64,000 nt of DNA from Solidesulfovibrio alcoholivorans DSM 5433. GTDB taxonomy: Bacteria; Desulfobacterota; Desulfovibrionia; Desulfovibrionales; Desulfovibrionaceae. Below are positions 45,196 through 56,541 of this stretch, piece after piece; within the stretch, counting starts at the first letter, position 1, and each line of letters begins with the position of its first letter. The notes beneath the pieces are model-generated. The model did no database searches, was not told where the DNA came from, and saw only the letters and a list, made by a program, of their open reading frames with translations. Location: assembly GCF_000702665.1 (NCBI RefSeq), contig NZ_JNJA01000016.1, positions 22,429-86,428 on the forward strand, in the 5' to 3' direction. Both the position numbers and the translations under genes were made by a program.

Positions 45196-45339
45196 GGGTA
45201 TCCTCCGCGGCCGGCGCGGGCAGGGTCCCCGCCGCCCCGCCGGGTGCATTCCCTTTTGCGCCGGGCCGCGTTCGCCTGTATGCTGGGACGGCCCCCGGAA
45301 ATCGGCAGACGATCCGGCCGGCGGGCAAGGGAGGTGGAT

Positions 45340-45429
45340 ATGGGGGCCAATTTCGCCATCGTGACGCTCGTGCTCGTCTTTGCCGTGGTGATCGGCATTT
45401 CCCTCGGCCGCAAGCTGCGCCGCAAATAG
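45340..45429 (+). CDS. 29-residue single-TM small protein
   Basis: A very short frame with an excellent ribosome-binding site (GGGAGGTGGAT just before the ATG). The product is MGANFAIVTLVLVFAVVIG followed by ISLGRKLRRK: one TM helix (residues 5-22) with a basic cytoplasmic end. Such small membrane proteins often bind larger membrane complexes. It is encoded alone between the divergent PEP-synthase-like gene and the convergent histidine kinase gene. The translation is plausible on site strength and amphipathic layout alone; no homologue was checked. Confidence 0.5.
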   Translation: MGANFAIVTLVLVFAVVIGISLGRKLRRK

Positions 45430-45471
45430 TCCTGTGGGTCAGGGGGGCCGGCCAGTCCCGCTCCCGTCCGA

Positions 45472-47895
<2,424 letters not shown>

Positions 47896-48138
47896 GCGAA
47901 TTGCACAGGCCGTACAAGTGCAGGATGACGGAATTCTTGCAAAATACTCCCGCGGTTCTCCAGGGGCGCAACGCCGGCATCGTATTCCATGCAATCTCCG
48001 GGGAGATCGGACCAAGGCCGGGGGCTCCCGTATTTTGCCGCATCCGTGAGAACTGACGGTTTCCCCGGCGATCGTCAAGGCGGCCGTTGGACAAGGCGCG
48101 CCCGAGCCGCTAAGAGAAAGCCACATGGAGGAACCGCC

Positions 48139-48636
48139 GTGCAGCCGGATACGGAAACCATCCTGTCCTTCGCCCTGACAGGGGCCGCCTGCGTGGCGGC
48201 CGCCGTCGTGGACATGCGCTCGCGGCGCATCCCAAACCGGATCGTCTTCCCGGCCATGGCCGCGCTTTTGGCCATGCACGGCGTCTTTTCCGGCCTGCCG
48301 GGGCTCGGCGACGCCGCCCTTGGCCTGGCCGGCTGCTGCATCATCTTCCTCATCCCCCATCTTTTCCGCGTGCTCGGCGCGGGCGACGTCAAGCTCATGG
48401 CCATGGCCGGGGCCGGGCTCGGCAGTCAGGCCGTGGTCACCCTGGTCCTTTTCACGAGCGTCGCCGGCGGCGTGCAGTTCCTGGTCTGGATGGCCTGGGC
48501 GCGCCTGTTCGGCCCCGGCGGTCTGCCCGGCTACAGGCTGTGCTACGGCCCGGCCATCGCCCTGGGGGCGCTGGCGGCCATGGCCCTGCGCCTGGCCGGA
48601 CAACCCTACCTCGAACTTGTGTGGCCCGGCTTGTGA
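48139..48636 (+). CDS. A24-family prepilin peptidase (CpaA/TadV-like)
   Basis: A 165-residue polytopic protein with about five or six TM helices. The two catalytic aspartates are recognisable in VVDMRSRRIPNRIVFP and GAGDVKLMAMAGAGLG, the second a GxGD-type motif. This small size, with no methylase domain, is typical of the CpaA/TadV peptidases that process Flp-type prepilins. The GTG at 48139 has GGAGG 7 nt upstream. Other tad/flp genes are not in the window, so the substrate is unknown. A Sel1-repeat gene follows 23 bp later and may be co-transcribed. Confidence 0.88.
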   Translation: MQPDTETILSFALTGAACVAAAVVDMRSRRIPNRIVFPAMAALLAMHGVFSGLPGLGDAALGLAGCCIIFLIPHLFRVLGAGDVKLMAMAGAGLGSQAVVTLVLFTSVAGGVQFLVWMAWARLFGPGGLPGYRLCYGPAIALGALAAMALRLAGQPYLELVWPGL

Positions 48637-48659
48637 GCCCCGGGCAAGACGGATTCACC

Positions 48660-50738
48660 ATGCCGCGCCTTGTCGCCGATCCCGCCGCCCGCCGCCGCTT
48701 CCTGGCCGGCGCGGCCTATGCGCTGACCCTGCTCGGCGCGTTCTGGATCATCGCCGCAAGCTGCGGCACGCCCGAGCGCGGCGCGCGCCTGTTCGACGCG
48801 GGACGCCTCGAGGAAGCCCGCCCCCTGCTCGCCGCCGCCGCCCTGCGCGGTTCGGTTCCCTCGTCGTACAGGCTCGGACTTTTGCTCGAAAGCGGCGACG
48901 ACGGCCCGCCGGATCTGCGCCGGGCGCTGGCGCTGTACCGGCATGCGGCGACCAAGGGCCTCGTCGCGGCCATGACGCGGGCCGGCGACCTGGAACGCGC
49001 CGTGGCCGGCGACGACGCGGCCGCCGCGCGGTTCTACGACAAGGCCGCACGGCGCGACGACCCGGCGGCCATGGCGCGCCTCGGCGTGATGCTTTTCACC
49101 GGCACGGGCGTGCCCGCGGACCGGGACGCGGCGCTTGCGCTCCTGCGCCGCGCGGCCGACGCCGGTGACGCCCGCGCCGCCACCACCCTGGGCCAGGCCC
49201 TGCTCGCCCTGGCCGAGGCCGGGGACCCGCGCGGCGGGGACCCCGCCCAGGCCGCGGCCCTTTTCCAGGCGGCGGGCGACGCCGGCGAACCCGAGGCGCT
49301 CTACCGTCTGGCCGACCTCTACGCCACAGGCAAGGGCGTGCCACGCGACGCGGCCAAGGCCGCGACCCTGCGCCGCAAGGCGGCCGACGCCGGCTACGCG
49401 CCGGCGGCCTACGCCCTGGGCCTCGACTACCTGTCCGGCCAGGGCGTGTCGGCCTATCCTCTGGAGGCGGCCCGGCTCTTTACGCGGGCGGCCGAGGCCG
49501 GCCATGTTCCGGCCATGCTCAAGCTCGCCGACATGTACGCCGCAGGGCTCGGCGTCTTTCGCGACACGCACCGGGCCCTGGTCCTCTACGACGCCGCCGG
49601 CGCGGCCAGCGACACCGCGGCCGCGACCTTGTGTCGCCTGTTCGCCGCCGGTCCCGAGGAGCGCCGCGACGCCGCGCGTGCGGCGCGCTTTTGCGCCAAG
49701 GCCGCCGCTGCCGGCGACGCCCCCTCGGCCACCCTGCTCGGGCTCGGCATGGTACGCGGCCGGTTGCCCGGCGACATGGCCGCGGGCACGGCCCTGCTTT
49801 CGCGCGCGGCCTGGGCCGGCGAGCCGCAGGCCATGTACGCCATGGCCCTGCTGCATCTGGCGGGCACGGGCGTGGCCGGCAATCCGGCCGAAGCCTTCCG
49901 CTGGTGCAAGCTCGCCGCCGAGGCCGGCGTGCCCGAGGCCAAGACGCTGCTCGCCGCCCTGTCCGAAGAGGAGTTCCCCAGCGCCGCCAACCTGGCCAAG
50001 GCCATGGATTTCTACCGCGAGGCGGCCGAGGCCGGCGACGCCGAAGCCGGCTTCGCCCTGGGCTCGCTGCTCTCCAAAGGGCTGGCCGGGCCGCCGGATT
50101 TCGCCGAGGCGCGCAAATGGTACGAACAGGCGGCCGCGGCCGGGGATTCCCGGGCGCAGTTCAACCTGGGGCTCATGTACTTGACCGGCAAGGGCGGCCC
50201 GGCGGACGACGCCAAGGCGCTGGCGCTCATGCGCGAGGCCGCCTCGCGCGGCGACCCGCAGGCCCGCTCCAACGTGGCGACCATGACGCTCACCGGCCGG
50301 GGCACGGCGGTCGATCCCCGCGAGGCCTTCCGCTGGTACAGGCTCGCCGCCGGCCAGGGCTATCCACAAGCCCAGGCCATGCTGGCCGGGTTCTATTACG
50401 AAGGGCGCGTGGTGCCGCGCGACTTCGAATCCGCCCTGTTCTGGCTGGCGCTCGCCAGCGCCAAGCCGGGCGGCGACCCGCTGCTCGTGCGCGCCGGCAA
50501 GGCCAAAACCGTGCTGGAAAAGCGCCTGACGCCGGACCAGATCGACCGCGTGCGGCAACGCCTGGCCGCCTTTCATCCCGCGGACTTCGACCCTGCGGCC
50601 GAGCAGGCTGTGCTCGCCGCCATCAAATTCCTGCCGCCAAGCGCCAGGGGACCGGGATTCCCCGCCGCGACCGGCGCCAGGAGCCAGGCCGTGGCTCCGC
50701 CGCCGGCCGGCGAGGCCGACCCCAAGGCCCTGTTCTGA
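48660..50738 (+). CDS. Sel1-repeat (TPR-like) protein with N-terminal membrane anchor
   Basis: A 692-residue protein. An N-terminal hydrophobic segment (FLAGAAYALTLLGAFWIIAA) is followed by SCGTP, which could be a weak lipobox, so it may be a lipoprotein or a single-TM protein. The remainder is a superhelix of at least a dozen Sel1-like repeats of about 36 residues, each carrying patterns such as AxYRLADLYATGKGVPRD, AMYAMALLHLAGTGVAGN and AQFNLGLMYLTGKGGPAD. Sel1 repeats mediate protein-protein contacts, often in cell-envelope signalling or pilus biology. It directly follows the prepilin peptidase gene. The C-terminus is proline-rich and unstructured (ATGARSQAVAPPPAGEADP). Confidence 0.9.
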   Translation: MPRLVADPAARRRFLAGAAYALTLLGAFWIIAASCGTPERGARLFDAGRLEEARPLLAAAALRGSVPSSYRLGLLLESGDDGPPDLRRALALYRHAATKGLVAAMTRAGDLERAVAGDDAAAARFYDKAARRDDPAAMARLGVMLFTGTGVPADRDAALALLRRAADAGDARAATTLGQALLALAEAGDPRGGDPAQAAALFQAAGDAGEPEALYRLADLYATGKGVPRDAAKAATLRRKAADAGYAPAAYALGLDYLSGQGVSAYPLEAARLFTRAAEAGHVPAMLKLADMYAAGLGVFRDTHRALVLYDAAGAASDTAAATLCRLFAAGPEERRDAARAARFCAKAAAAGDAPSATLLGLGMVRGRLPGDMAAGTALLSRAAWAGEPQAMYAMALLHLAGTGVAGNPAEAFRWCKLAAEAGVPEAKTLLAALSEEEFPSAANLAKAMDFYREAAEAGDAEAGFALGSLLSKGLAGPPDFAEARKWYEQAAAAGDSRAQFNLGLMYLTGKGGPADDAKALALMREAASRGDPQARSNVATMTLTGRGTAVDPREAFRWYRLAAGQGYPQAQAMLAGFYYEGRVVPRDFESALFWLALASAKPGGDPLLVRAGKAKTVLEKRLTPDQIDRVRQRLAAFHPADFDPAAEQAVLAAIKFLPPSARGPGFPAATGARSQAVAPPPAGEADPKALF

Positions 50739-50862
50739 CGCATCCCCCGACGCGACGAACCGCTTTTTCCCCGTTCCCCCCTTGCAATGCCCGCTTTCTC
50801 CCTCTAGTGTCATGGGAAGTCCCCTCTCCCGCAACACGCGCCACGCGCGGCAAGGAGGTTCC

Positions 50863-51324
50863 ATGAAACGCCTGCTTCTCGTCTGGCTGTGTCTCGCCGT
50901 CCTGTGTCTGGCCGCTTCCGCCGCCCTTGCCCAAGGGAACAAAGGCACCAAGGAAGAGGCCGTGGCCATGGTGCAAAAGGCCGTTGCCGCCATCAAGGCC
51001 GACGGCAAGGAAAAGACCTTCGCCGCCATCGACGACCCCAAGGGGCCCTACCGCGACCGCGACCTGTACGTCGTGGTCTACGACCTCTCGGGCAAATGCC
51101 TGGCCCATGGCGCCAATCCCAAGCAGATCGGCAAGGACCTCCTCGAACTGCGCGACCCGGACGGCAAGTACTTCGTCAAGGAACGGGTGGAGCTGGCCAA
51201 GACCAAGGACAGCTTCTGGCAGGACTACAAGTTCCTCAACCCCGCAAACAAGCTCATCGAACCAAAATCGATGTATATGGAAAAGGTCGACGGCATGCTC
51301 GTCGGCTGCGGCGTGTACAAATAA
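50863..51324 (+). CDS. secreted single-Cache domain protein
   Basis: A 153-residue exported protein. AAGGAGG precedes the ATG, and the signal peptide ([20 protein letters not shown]) is cleaved near ALA-QGN. The mature 130 residues form a Cache-type sensor: [67 protein letters not shown] and [14 protein letters not shown]. Such domains usually sit inside chemoreceptors or kinases, but this one is free-standing in the periplasm with no TM helix after the signal peptide. It lies 50 bp before a chemoreceptor gene whose own sensor is a plain helical bundle, so it could be a soluble ligand-binding subunit for that receptor (inference). Confidence 0.85.
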   Translation: MKRLLLVWLCLAVLCLAASAALAQGNKGTKEEAVAMVQKAVAAIKADGKEKTFAAIDDPKGPYRDRDLYVVVYDLSGKCLAHGANPKQIGKDLLELRDPDGKYFVKERVELAKTKDSFWQDYKFLNPANKLIEPKSMYMEKVDGMLVGCGVYK

Positions 51325-51374
51325 GGCCCGGTTTCCCGACCCCACGCTCTTGCCAACCCTCCCGGGAGGCCGCC

Positions 51375-53153
51375 ATGAACGGCTTGCGCATAGGAACGCG
51401 GATCATCGGCGCGTTCCTCGTCGTCTCCGCCATCTCCCTTGCAGTGGGCGCCGTCGGCTACAAGGGGCTGCGCCAGACCTCCGCTTCGATGGAGGACATC
51501 GTCAACAACCGCCTGCCGGTCATCCCGGCCCTGCTACGCATCGGCACGGCCTTGCGCGAGATCATCGTAGCCCAGCGCACGCTGCTCGTACCCGGCATCG
51601 ACGGCGCGTTCGCCGCCGAACAGTCGGACAACGTGGAAAAAGCCCGGGAAACCATCCGGGCGGCCATGGACGAAGTCGCGGCCTCCCCCAAGACCCCCGA
51701 GGAGAAAACACGCATCGACGCCCTGGTCGCCACGCTCCACAAGACCAGGCAGGCCAACGACGCCCTTTTCGCCAAAATCCGCGATTGGGAAAAGGACAAA
51801 TCCGACATCCTGGCCATGATGGACGTGCTGGCCACCACCTCGGACATGCGCGCCATCCACAAGCAAAGCCTGGCCGCCCTGGACGCCACCATCGAGTCCA
51901 CGGTGGCCGCCTCCGGAGACGTTTCCCGCGCCGCCGAGGCGCAGGCCCGCGCCGATACGCGCAACATTCTCATCGGCATGGCGCTCGGCGCGCTGTTTTC
52001 CCTGGCCTTCGGCCTGGGGCTCACGCGCATCATCACCCGGCCCCTGGCGGCCGTGGTCCGCTACGCCGACGACGTCAGCCGCGGCCAGCTGGACCGCAGC
52101 CTCGACGTGCGCTGTGTCGGCGAACTTTGCCAGCTTGCGGGCGCACTTTCCCGCATGGTGTCCGAGCTCAAGCGCCTGCTCGCCGAAGCCCGGGAAAAAA
52201 GCGAGGAAGCGGCCCGCGAAACCCAAAAAGCGCAAGAGGCCACCCAGGCCGCCGAAACCGCCCGGACCCGGGCCGCCGAGGCCACACGCCAGGGCATCGC
52301 CCAGGCGGCCTCGGAAATCGAACAGGTGGTGCACATCATCACCTCGGCCTCGGAACAGCTCTCCGTCCAGATCGACCTGACCAGCCGCGGCATGGACCGG
52401 CAGTCCCGAAGTCTCGCCGGCACGGCCACGGCCATGGACGACATGTCACACACCATCGCCGGCGTGGCCCAAAGCGCCGGAGAAGCCGCCGGCACCGCCG
52501 AGGAAGCCCGCGACAAGGCCCGGGAAGGACAGGACGTGGTCGGCACGGTCGTGACCGGCATCGGGCAGGCGCAGCACATGGCGCTCGGGCTCAAAAAGGA
52601 CATGGGCGCACTTGGCGGACAGGCCGAAGGCATCGGCCGGGTCATCGGCGTGATCAGCGAAATCGCGGACCAGACCAACCTGCTGGCGTTAAACGCCGCC
52701 ATCGAGGCGGCGCGCGCGGGCGAGGCCGGGCGCGGGTTCGCGGTCGTGGCCGACGAGGTGCGAAAGCTCGCCGAAAAGACCATGACCGCGACCCAGGAGG
52801 TCAACGTGGCCATCGCCGACATCCAGCAAGGCGTGCGCGTGGCCGTCGAGGGCGTGGACCGCGCAGCGGCGGCCATCGCTTCGTCCACGGACCAGGCCAA
52901 CACCGCGCGCGAGGCCCTGGCCGCCATCGTGGAGCTCATCGGCCGGACCTCCGGGCAGGTGGGCAGCATCGCCGCGGCCTCGCAGCGGGAAGCGGAGGAA
53001 GGCCGGGAAATCGACGAATCCGTCCGCAACGTCACGGGCATCGCCGCCGAGACCGCCCAGGCCATGGGGCAGGCGACCCAGGCCGTGGCCGACCTGGCCC
53101 GCCAGGCCCATGTCCTGCAACAACTCGTCGTGGACATGCAACGCCAGGGCTAG
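51375..53153 (+). CDS. methyl-accepting chemotaxis protein with four-helix-bundle sensor
   Basis: A 592-residue receptor. TM1 is near residues 8-28 ([20 protein letters not shown]). The periplasmic part of about 165 residues is entirely helical, as in 4HB_MCP sensors. TM2 is [20 protein letters not shown], followed by a HAMP domain ([19 protein letters not shown]). The signalling domain has the tip [21 protein letters not shown] long helical Ala/Glu stretch ([19 protein letters not shown]) links the HAMP to the methylation helices. The tail ends VVDMQRQG, without an aromatic pentapeptide. GGGAGGCC precedes the ATG. The gene is directly downstream of a secreted Cache protein gene, and the two are probably co-transcribed. 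Confidence 0.95.
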   Translation: MNGLRIGTRIIGAFLVVSAISLAVGAVGYKGLRQTSASMEDIVNNRLPVIPALLRIGTALREIIVAQRTLLVPGIDGAFAAEQSDNVEKARETIRAAMDEVAASPKTPEEKTRIDALVATLHKTRQANDALFAKIRDWEKDKSDILAMMDVLATTSDMRAIHKQSLAALDATIESTVAASGDVSRAAEAQARADTRNILIGMALGALFSLAFGLGLTRIITRPLAAVVRYADDVSRGQLDRSLDVRCVGELCQLAGALSRMVSELKRLLAEAREKSEEAARETQKAQEATQAAETARTRAAEATRQGIAQAASEIEQVVHIITSASEQLSVQIDLTSRGMDRQSRSLAGTATAMDDMSHTIAGVAQSAGEAAGTAEEARDKAREGQDVVGTVVTGIGQAQHMALGLKKDMGALGGQAEGIGRVIGVISEIADQTNLLALNAAIEAARAGEAGRGFAVVADEVRKLAEKTMTATQEVNVAIADIQQGVRVAVEGVDRAAAAIASSTDQANTAREALAAIVELIGRTSGQVGSIAAASQREAEEGREIDESVRNVTGIAAETAQAMGQATQAVADLARQAHVLQQLVVDMQRQG

Positions 53154-53220
53154 CTCGCCGCGAGCCCGCAAGCGGGTGCGGCAGTTGCCGTCGCGCCCGC
53201 CCCGGCGTAAGCGCCCGGTC

Positions 53221-54030
53221 ATGGACGCCACCGCTCCCGCCACCCCGCTTTTCACGCGCTACGTCGGCATCGACTACTCCGGCGCGGGCACGCCCGCGTC
53301 CCCCCTGCCCGGCCTGCGGGCCTGCGTCGCCACGACAGACGCCCCGCCCGTGGAAGCGCGCCCGGCCGAAAATCCAGGCAGGCATTGGAGCCGCGCCGGA
53401 CTTGCCGCATGGCTCACGGAACTGCTCGCCGCAGGTGTCCCGACCCTCGTCGGCATTGACCACGGCTTTTCCTTCCCTCTGCGTTATTTCGACAGATACG
53501 GGCTCCCCCGCGACTGGCCGGCGTTTCTGGACGACTTCCAGGCGCATTGGCCGACAGACGCGCCGGGCGTGCGCGTGGAGGACGTGCGCCGGGGCGGCTG
53601 TGGCGACGGCGCGGCGCGCATGGGGGAGGCGCGCTGGCGACGGCCGGCCGAGATCCGCACGGGCCGGGCCAAGTCGGTCTTCCATTTCGACGTACCGGGG
53701 TCCGTGGCCAAATCCACCTTCGCCGGCCTGCCCTGGCTGCGCCATATCCGCAATGCCTGCGGCGCACGGGTGCATTTCTGGCCCTTCGACGGCTGGCACG
53801 TCGCGCCGGGAGTGTCCGTCGTGGCCGAGGCCTACCCGTCCCTGTGGCGGGAGGCGTTCCCGCGCGGTACGCGCACGCCCGACCAGCACGACGCGTACTG
53901 CGTCGCGGCCTGGCTGCGCCGCGCCGACGCGGCGGGTTCGCTGCCGCAGTGGCTCACGCCCCGCCTGCCCGCCGCCGCACGCGCGGACGCGGCCGTGGAA
54001 GGCTGGATTCTCGGCGTCCCGCCCGAATGA
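53221..54030 (+). CDS. conserved protein with RNase-H-like (DUF429-type) features
   Basis: A 269-residue cytoplasmic protein of uncertain function. The N-terminal FTRYVGIDYSGAGTPAS looks like the first acidic strand of an RNase-H-like fold, VGIDHGFSFPLRYFDRYG like the second, and TPDQHDAYCVAAWLRRAD like the terminal acidic helix. This pattern recalls DUF429 and related predicted nucleases. WRRPAEIRTGRAKSVFHFD and SVVAEAYPSLWREAF are additional conserved-looking blocks. No signal peptide is seen. The gene begins 67 bp after the chemoreceptor stop. Catalytic activity has not been inferred beyond the fold similarity. Confidence 0.65.
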   Translation: MDATAPATPLFTRYVGIDYSGAGTPASPLPGLRACVATTDAPPVEARPAENPGRHWSRAGLAAWLTELLAAGVPTLVGIDHGFSFPLRYFDRYGLPRDWPAFLDDFQAHWPTDAPGVRVEDVRRGGCGDGAARMGEARWRRPAEIRTGRAKSVFHFDVPGSVAKSTFAGLPWLRHIRNACGARVHFWPFDGWHVAPGVSVVAEAYPSLWREAFPRGTRTPDQHDAYCVAAWLRRADAAGSLPQWLTPRLPAAARADAAVEGWILGVPPE

Positions 54031-54135
54031 CGCTCGGGGGGGGGGCCGGCGCGCACTGGTCACGCCTTCTTCACCGCACCGCAATTTTCAGGCCGTATAC
54101 CTCCGCCCGACGCAGCACAAACCGAGGCGGAAGAG

Positions 54136-55137
54136 ATGTACGGTTCCATCCGAAGTTTGTTTTCGTTTTTCCTGTGCGCCCGATCCCCCCAGCCGGATCC
54201 CCAGGCCTTCGGGCTTTTGCGCATGGCCGCGCAACAACAGGCCCTTTTCCAGATGACGCTTTGCGGCGACACGGTCTCCCCTGGCGCCCGGTACCTGGTC
54301 TGCCATGGCGTGCGCGGCAACGGCCTGGTCCTGGCCGGCCGCGGCGCGGACCCCCTGTTTTGCGACGCGTGGGAGAAAAAGGAATTTCCGTTTCGTTTCC
54401 TCATCCAGGCCGAAGTGGACAAATTCCCCAAGCTCCACCTGTTCCAGGGCAAGGTCACGGCGATCCGCCAGGACAGAAAGGCCCTCACCGTCGCCATCCC
54501 GTCGCGCATCACCATTTTGGAGCAGCGCCGCAACGTGCGCCTCAAGCTGCGCAGCCGCCACCTGCCCCGGCTTGCGGTCTGGGGCCTGCCCACAGGGGAA
54601 TCCCAGGCGCAAATCCTCAAGGAGCGCTGCATCGTCGCCCCGACGCCCTGCGCGGACGCGACGCAAAGCCTGCTCAAGAACATCTCGGCCGGGGGCCTGC
54701 GCCTTTCCCTGCCCTGGCACGCCTATGCCCAGCACGCGCAATGCCTGGAGCAGGGCCGCCGCCTGCTCGTGCAGCTCAATTTCCCGGGCACGGAACCGGA
54801 CCAGGAGCACGACTACGTGTGCATCGCCCGGGTCAGCAACGCCCGGATCGAGGACGATCCCGCCTCACGCCCCGAATTCGGGCTGCAGTTCATCGCCGTC
54901 CGCATGGATGCGCCCCATGCCCATTGGCAGGACATCAGGGCGGAGGGCAGCCTGGAACTGCTCAAACTGCTCCAGAGCTACCAGTTGGAATACTACCGGG
55001 AGTTGAAAAAAGCCCTGCTCCTTCGCGAGGAGCCGGATTCCCCCACCGCAGGCCGGCGCGGGGCGACAGCCGGGGAAATCGCGGCCGCGGCGGCAGGCAG
55101 TTGCCGCACCGCAGCAGCCGACGCACGACGGGCGTAA
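54136..55137 (+). CDS. PilZ-domain protein (possible c-di-GMP effector)
   Basis: A 333-residue protein. An N-terminal region of about 130 residues (HGVRGNGLVLAGRGADPLFC, FPFRFLIQAEVDKFPKLHLFQG) may be a YcgR-N-like beta domain. The PilZ domain follows with the arginine motif in LEQRRNVRLKLRSR and the [DN]xSxxG motif in LLKNISAGGLRLSLP. These two motifs normally bind cyclic di-GMP. The gene sits in a chemotaxis-rich region, so control of flagellar motor speed is a reasonable guess. The C-terminal 60 residues are helical and then alanine-rich. GGCGGAAGAG precedes the ATG. No GGDEF or EAL gene is adjacent. Confidence 0.78.
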   Translation: MYGSIRSLFSFFLCARSPQPDPQAFGLLRMAAQQQALFQMTLCGDTVSPGARYLVCHGVRGNGLVLAGRGADPLFCDAWEKKEFPFRFLIQAEVDKFPKLHLFQGKVTAIRQDRKALTVAIPSRITILEQRRNVRLKLRSRHLPRLAVWGLPTGESQAQILKERCIVAPTPCADATQSLLKNISAGGLRLSLPWHAYAQHAQCLEQGRRLLVQLNFPGTEPDQEHDYVCIARVSNARIEDDPASRPEFGLQFIAVRMDAPHAHWQDIRAEGSLELLKLLQSYQLEYYRELKKALLLREEPDSPTAGRRGATAGEIAAAAAGSCRTAAADARRA

Positions 55138-55206
55138 GGGCCGCGCCAAGGCGCACGGCGCGCCCGGCCCCTTGCGCCGGCCGCCGGCGCGGGCCATAAT
55201 GCGCCC

Positions 55207-56442
55207 ATGCAGTTCACCTTCCAGGCACCAGGCAAAGTCGTCTTCGGCCGGGACACGGCCCGGCAGCTGCCCGAACACGTGGCCCGGCGCGGTCGCGCCC
55301 CCCTCGTGGTCACGGGAGCGAGCCCGCAGCGGCACGGGGCGCTTCTCGACGCCCTGCGCGCGGCGGGCCTTGCCGTGACGGTCTATCCCGTCGCCGGCGA
55401 ACCGGGCGTGGATACGGCCGCTGCCGGCGCGCGCCTGGCGCGCGAGGCCGGCTGCGACCTCGTCCTTGGCCTTGGCGGCGGCGGCGCGCTGGACACGGCC
55501 AAGGCCGTGGCGGCGCTTGCGACCAACAGGGAGGACGTCTTCAACTATCTGGAAGTGGTCGGCGCGGGCCGGCCGCTCACCACACGCCCCCTGCCCCTTT
55601 TCGCCGCGCCGACCACGGCCGGCACCGGGGCCGAAGCCACGGCCAACGCCGTGCTGACCGTGCCCGAGGCGCGGGTGAAGGTCAGCCTGCGCTCGCCCAT
55701 GCTTTTGCCCGAGCTCGCCCTGGTCGATCCGCTGCTTTCCGCCAGCATGCCGCCCGCGGTCACGGCGGCCACGGGCCTCGACGCCCTGACCCAACTCCTG
55801 GAGGCGTTCGTGTCCGTCAAGGCCAACCCCATGACCGGGGCCCTGTGCCGCGAGGGCCTGCGCCGCGCCGCCCTGGCGCTTCCCATGGCCTACGCGGACG
55901 GGGCGGATCTGGCCGCGCGCGAGGACATGGCCCTGGCGAGCCTTTGGGGCGGCATGGCCCTGGCCAACGCCAAGCTCGGGGCCGTGCACGGCTTCGCCGC
56001 GCCCCTGGGCGGCCTTTTCGACGCCCCGCACGGGCAGGTGTGCGCGAGCCTGCTGCCCTTTGTCACGGCGGCCAACATCCGGGCGCTTCGCGCGCGCGGT
56101 GCGGACTCCCCGGCCCTTGCCGCCTACGCGGAAGCGGCCGCGCTCCTGACCGGCACGCCGTCCGCCGCGCCCGAGGACGCCGCGGACTGGCTGGCCGCGA
56201 CCTGCCGCCGGCTCGACGCCCCTTCCCTGGCGAAGCTCGGCGTGACCCGGGCCGACATCCCGACCGTCGTGGAAAAAGCCGCCCGCGCCAGCAGCATGCA
56301 GGGCAATCCCGTGGCCCTGACCGAGGCGGAACTGGCCGGCATCCTCGAAGCCGCCCTCGGGGCCGAGGCTCGCCTGCCGCGTCAAGCCGCCGCGTCGCGG
56401 CCTGCGACGCCCCGTCACGGGCGCCCCGGCGGCCGGGCATGA
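55207..56442 (+). CDS. iron-containing alcohol dehydrogenase family protein
   Basis: A 411-residue group III dehydrogenase. The Rossmann-like N-domain opens FQAPGKVVFGRDTARQLPEHV and has the nucleotide loop GLGGGGALDTAKAVAAL. The PTTAGTGAEATANAVLT block follows. Metal ligands lie in ATGLDALTQLLEAFVS, in GAVHGFAAPLGGLFDAPHGQV and in adjacent histidines. It probably oxidises a small alcohol or reduces an aldehyde with NAD(P); the substrate is not evident. The last 25 residues (RQAASRPATPRHGRPGGR) are basic and disordered. An ATG with little ribosome-binding support starts it. It converges on glpK across a terminator. Confidence 0.88.
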   Translation: MQFTFQAPGKVVFGRDTARQLPEHVARRGRAPLVVTGASPQRHGALLDALRAAGLAVTVYPVAGEPGVDTAAAGARLAREAGCDLVLGLGGGGALDTAKAVAALATNREDVFNYLEVVGAGRPLTTRPLPLFAAPTTAGTGAEATANAVLTVPEARVKVSLRSPMLLPELALVDPLLSASMPPAVTAATGLDALTQLLEAFVSVKANPMTGALCREGLRRAALALPMAYADGADLAAREDMALASLWGGMALANAKLGAVHGFAAPLGGLFDAPHGQVCASLLPFVTAANIRALRARGADSPALAAYAEAAALLTGTPSAAPEDAADWLAATCRRLDAPSLAKLGVTRADIPTVVEKAARASSMQGNPVALTEAELAGILEAALGAEARLPRQAAASRPATPRHGRPGGRA

Positions 56443-56473
56443 AAAAAGGCGGCATGGCCGAAGCCACGCCGCC
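56442..56473 (-). terminator. intrinsic terminator of the glycerol operon
   Basis: An 11-bp stem with one mismatch (56448-56458 with 56463-56473, loop CGAA) is followed in the minus direction by six T residues at 56442-56447. It lies about 70 bp beyond the glpK stop. Confidence 0.8.
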
Positions 56474-56541
56474 ACGCGCATGGGTTTCCCCGCGGCCGGG
56501 CCCACGGCAAGCCGGGCCGCGCGGTCAGGGCAATCTGTAGG

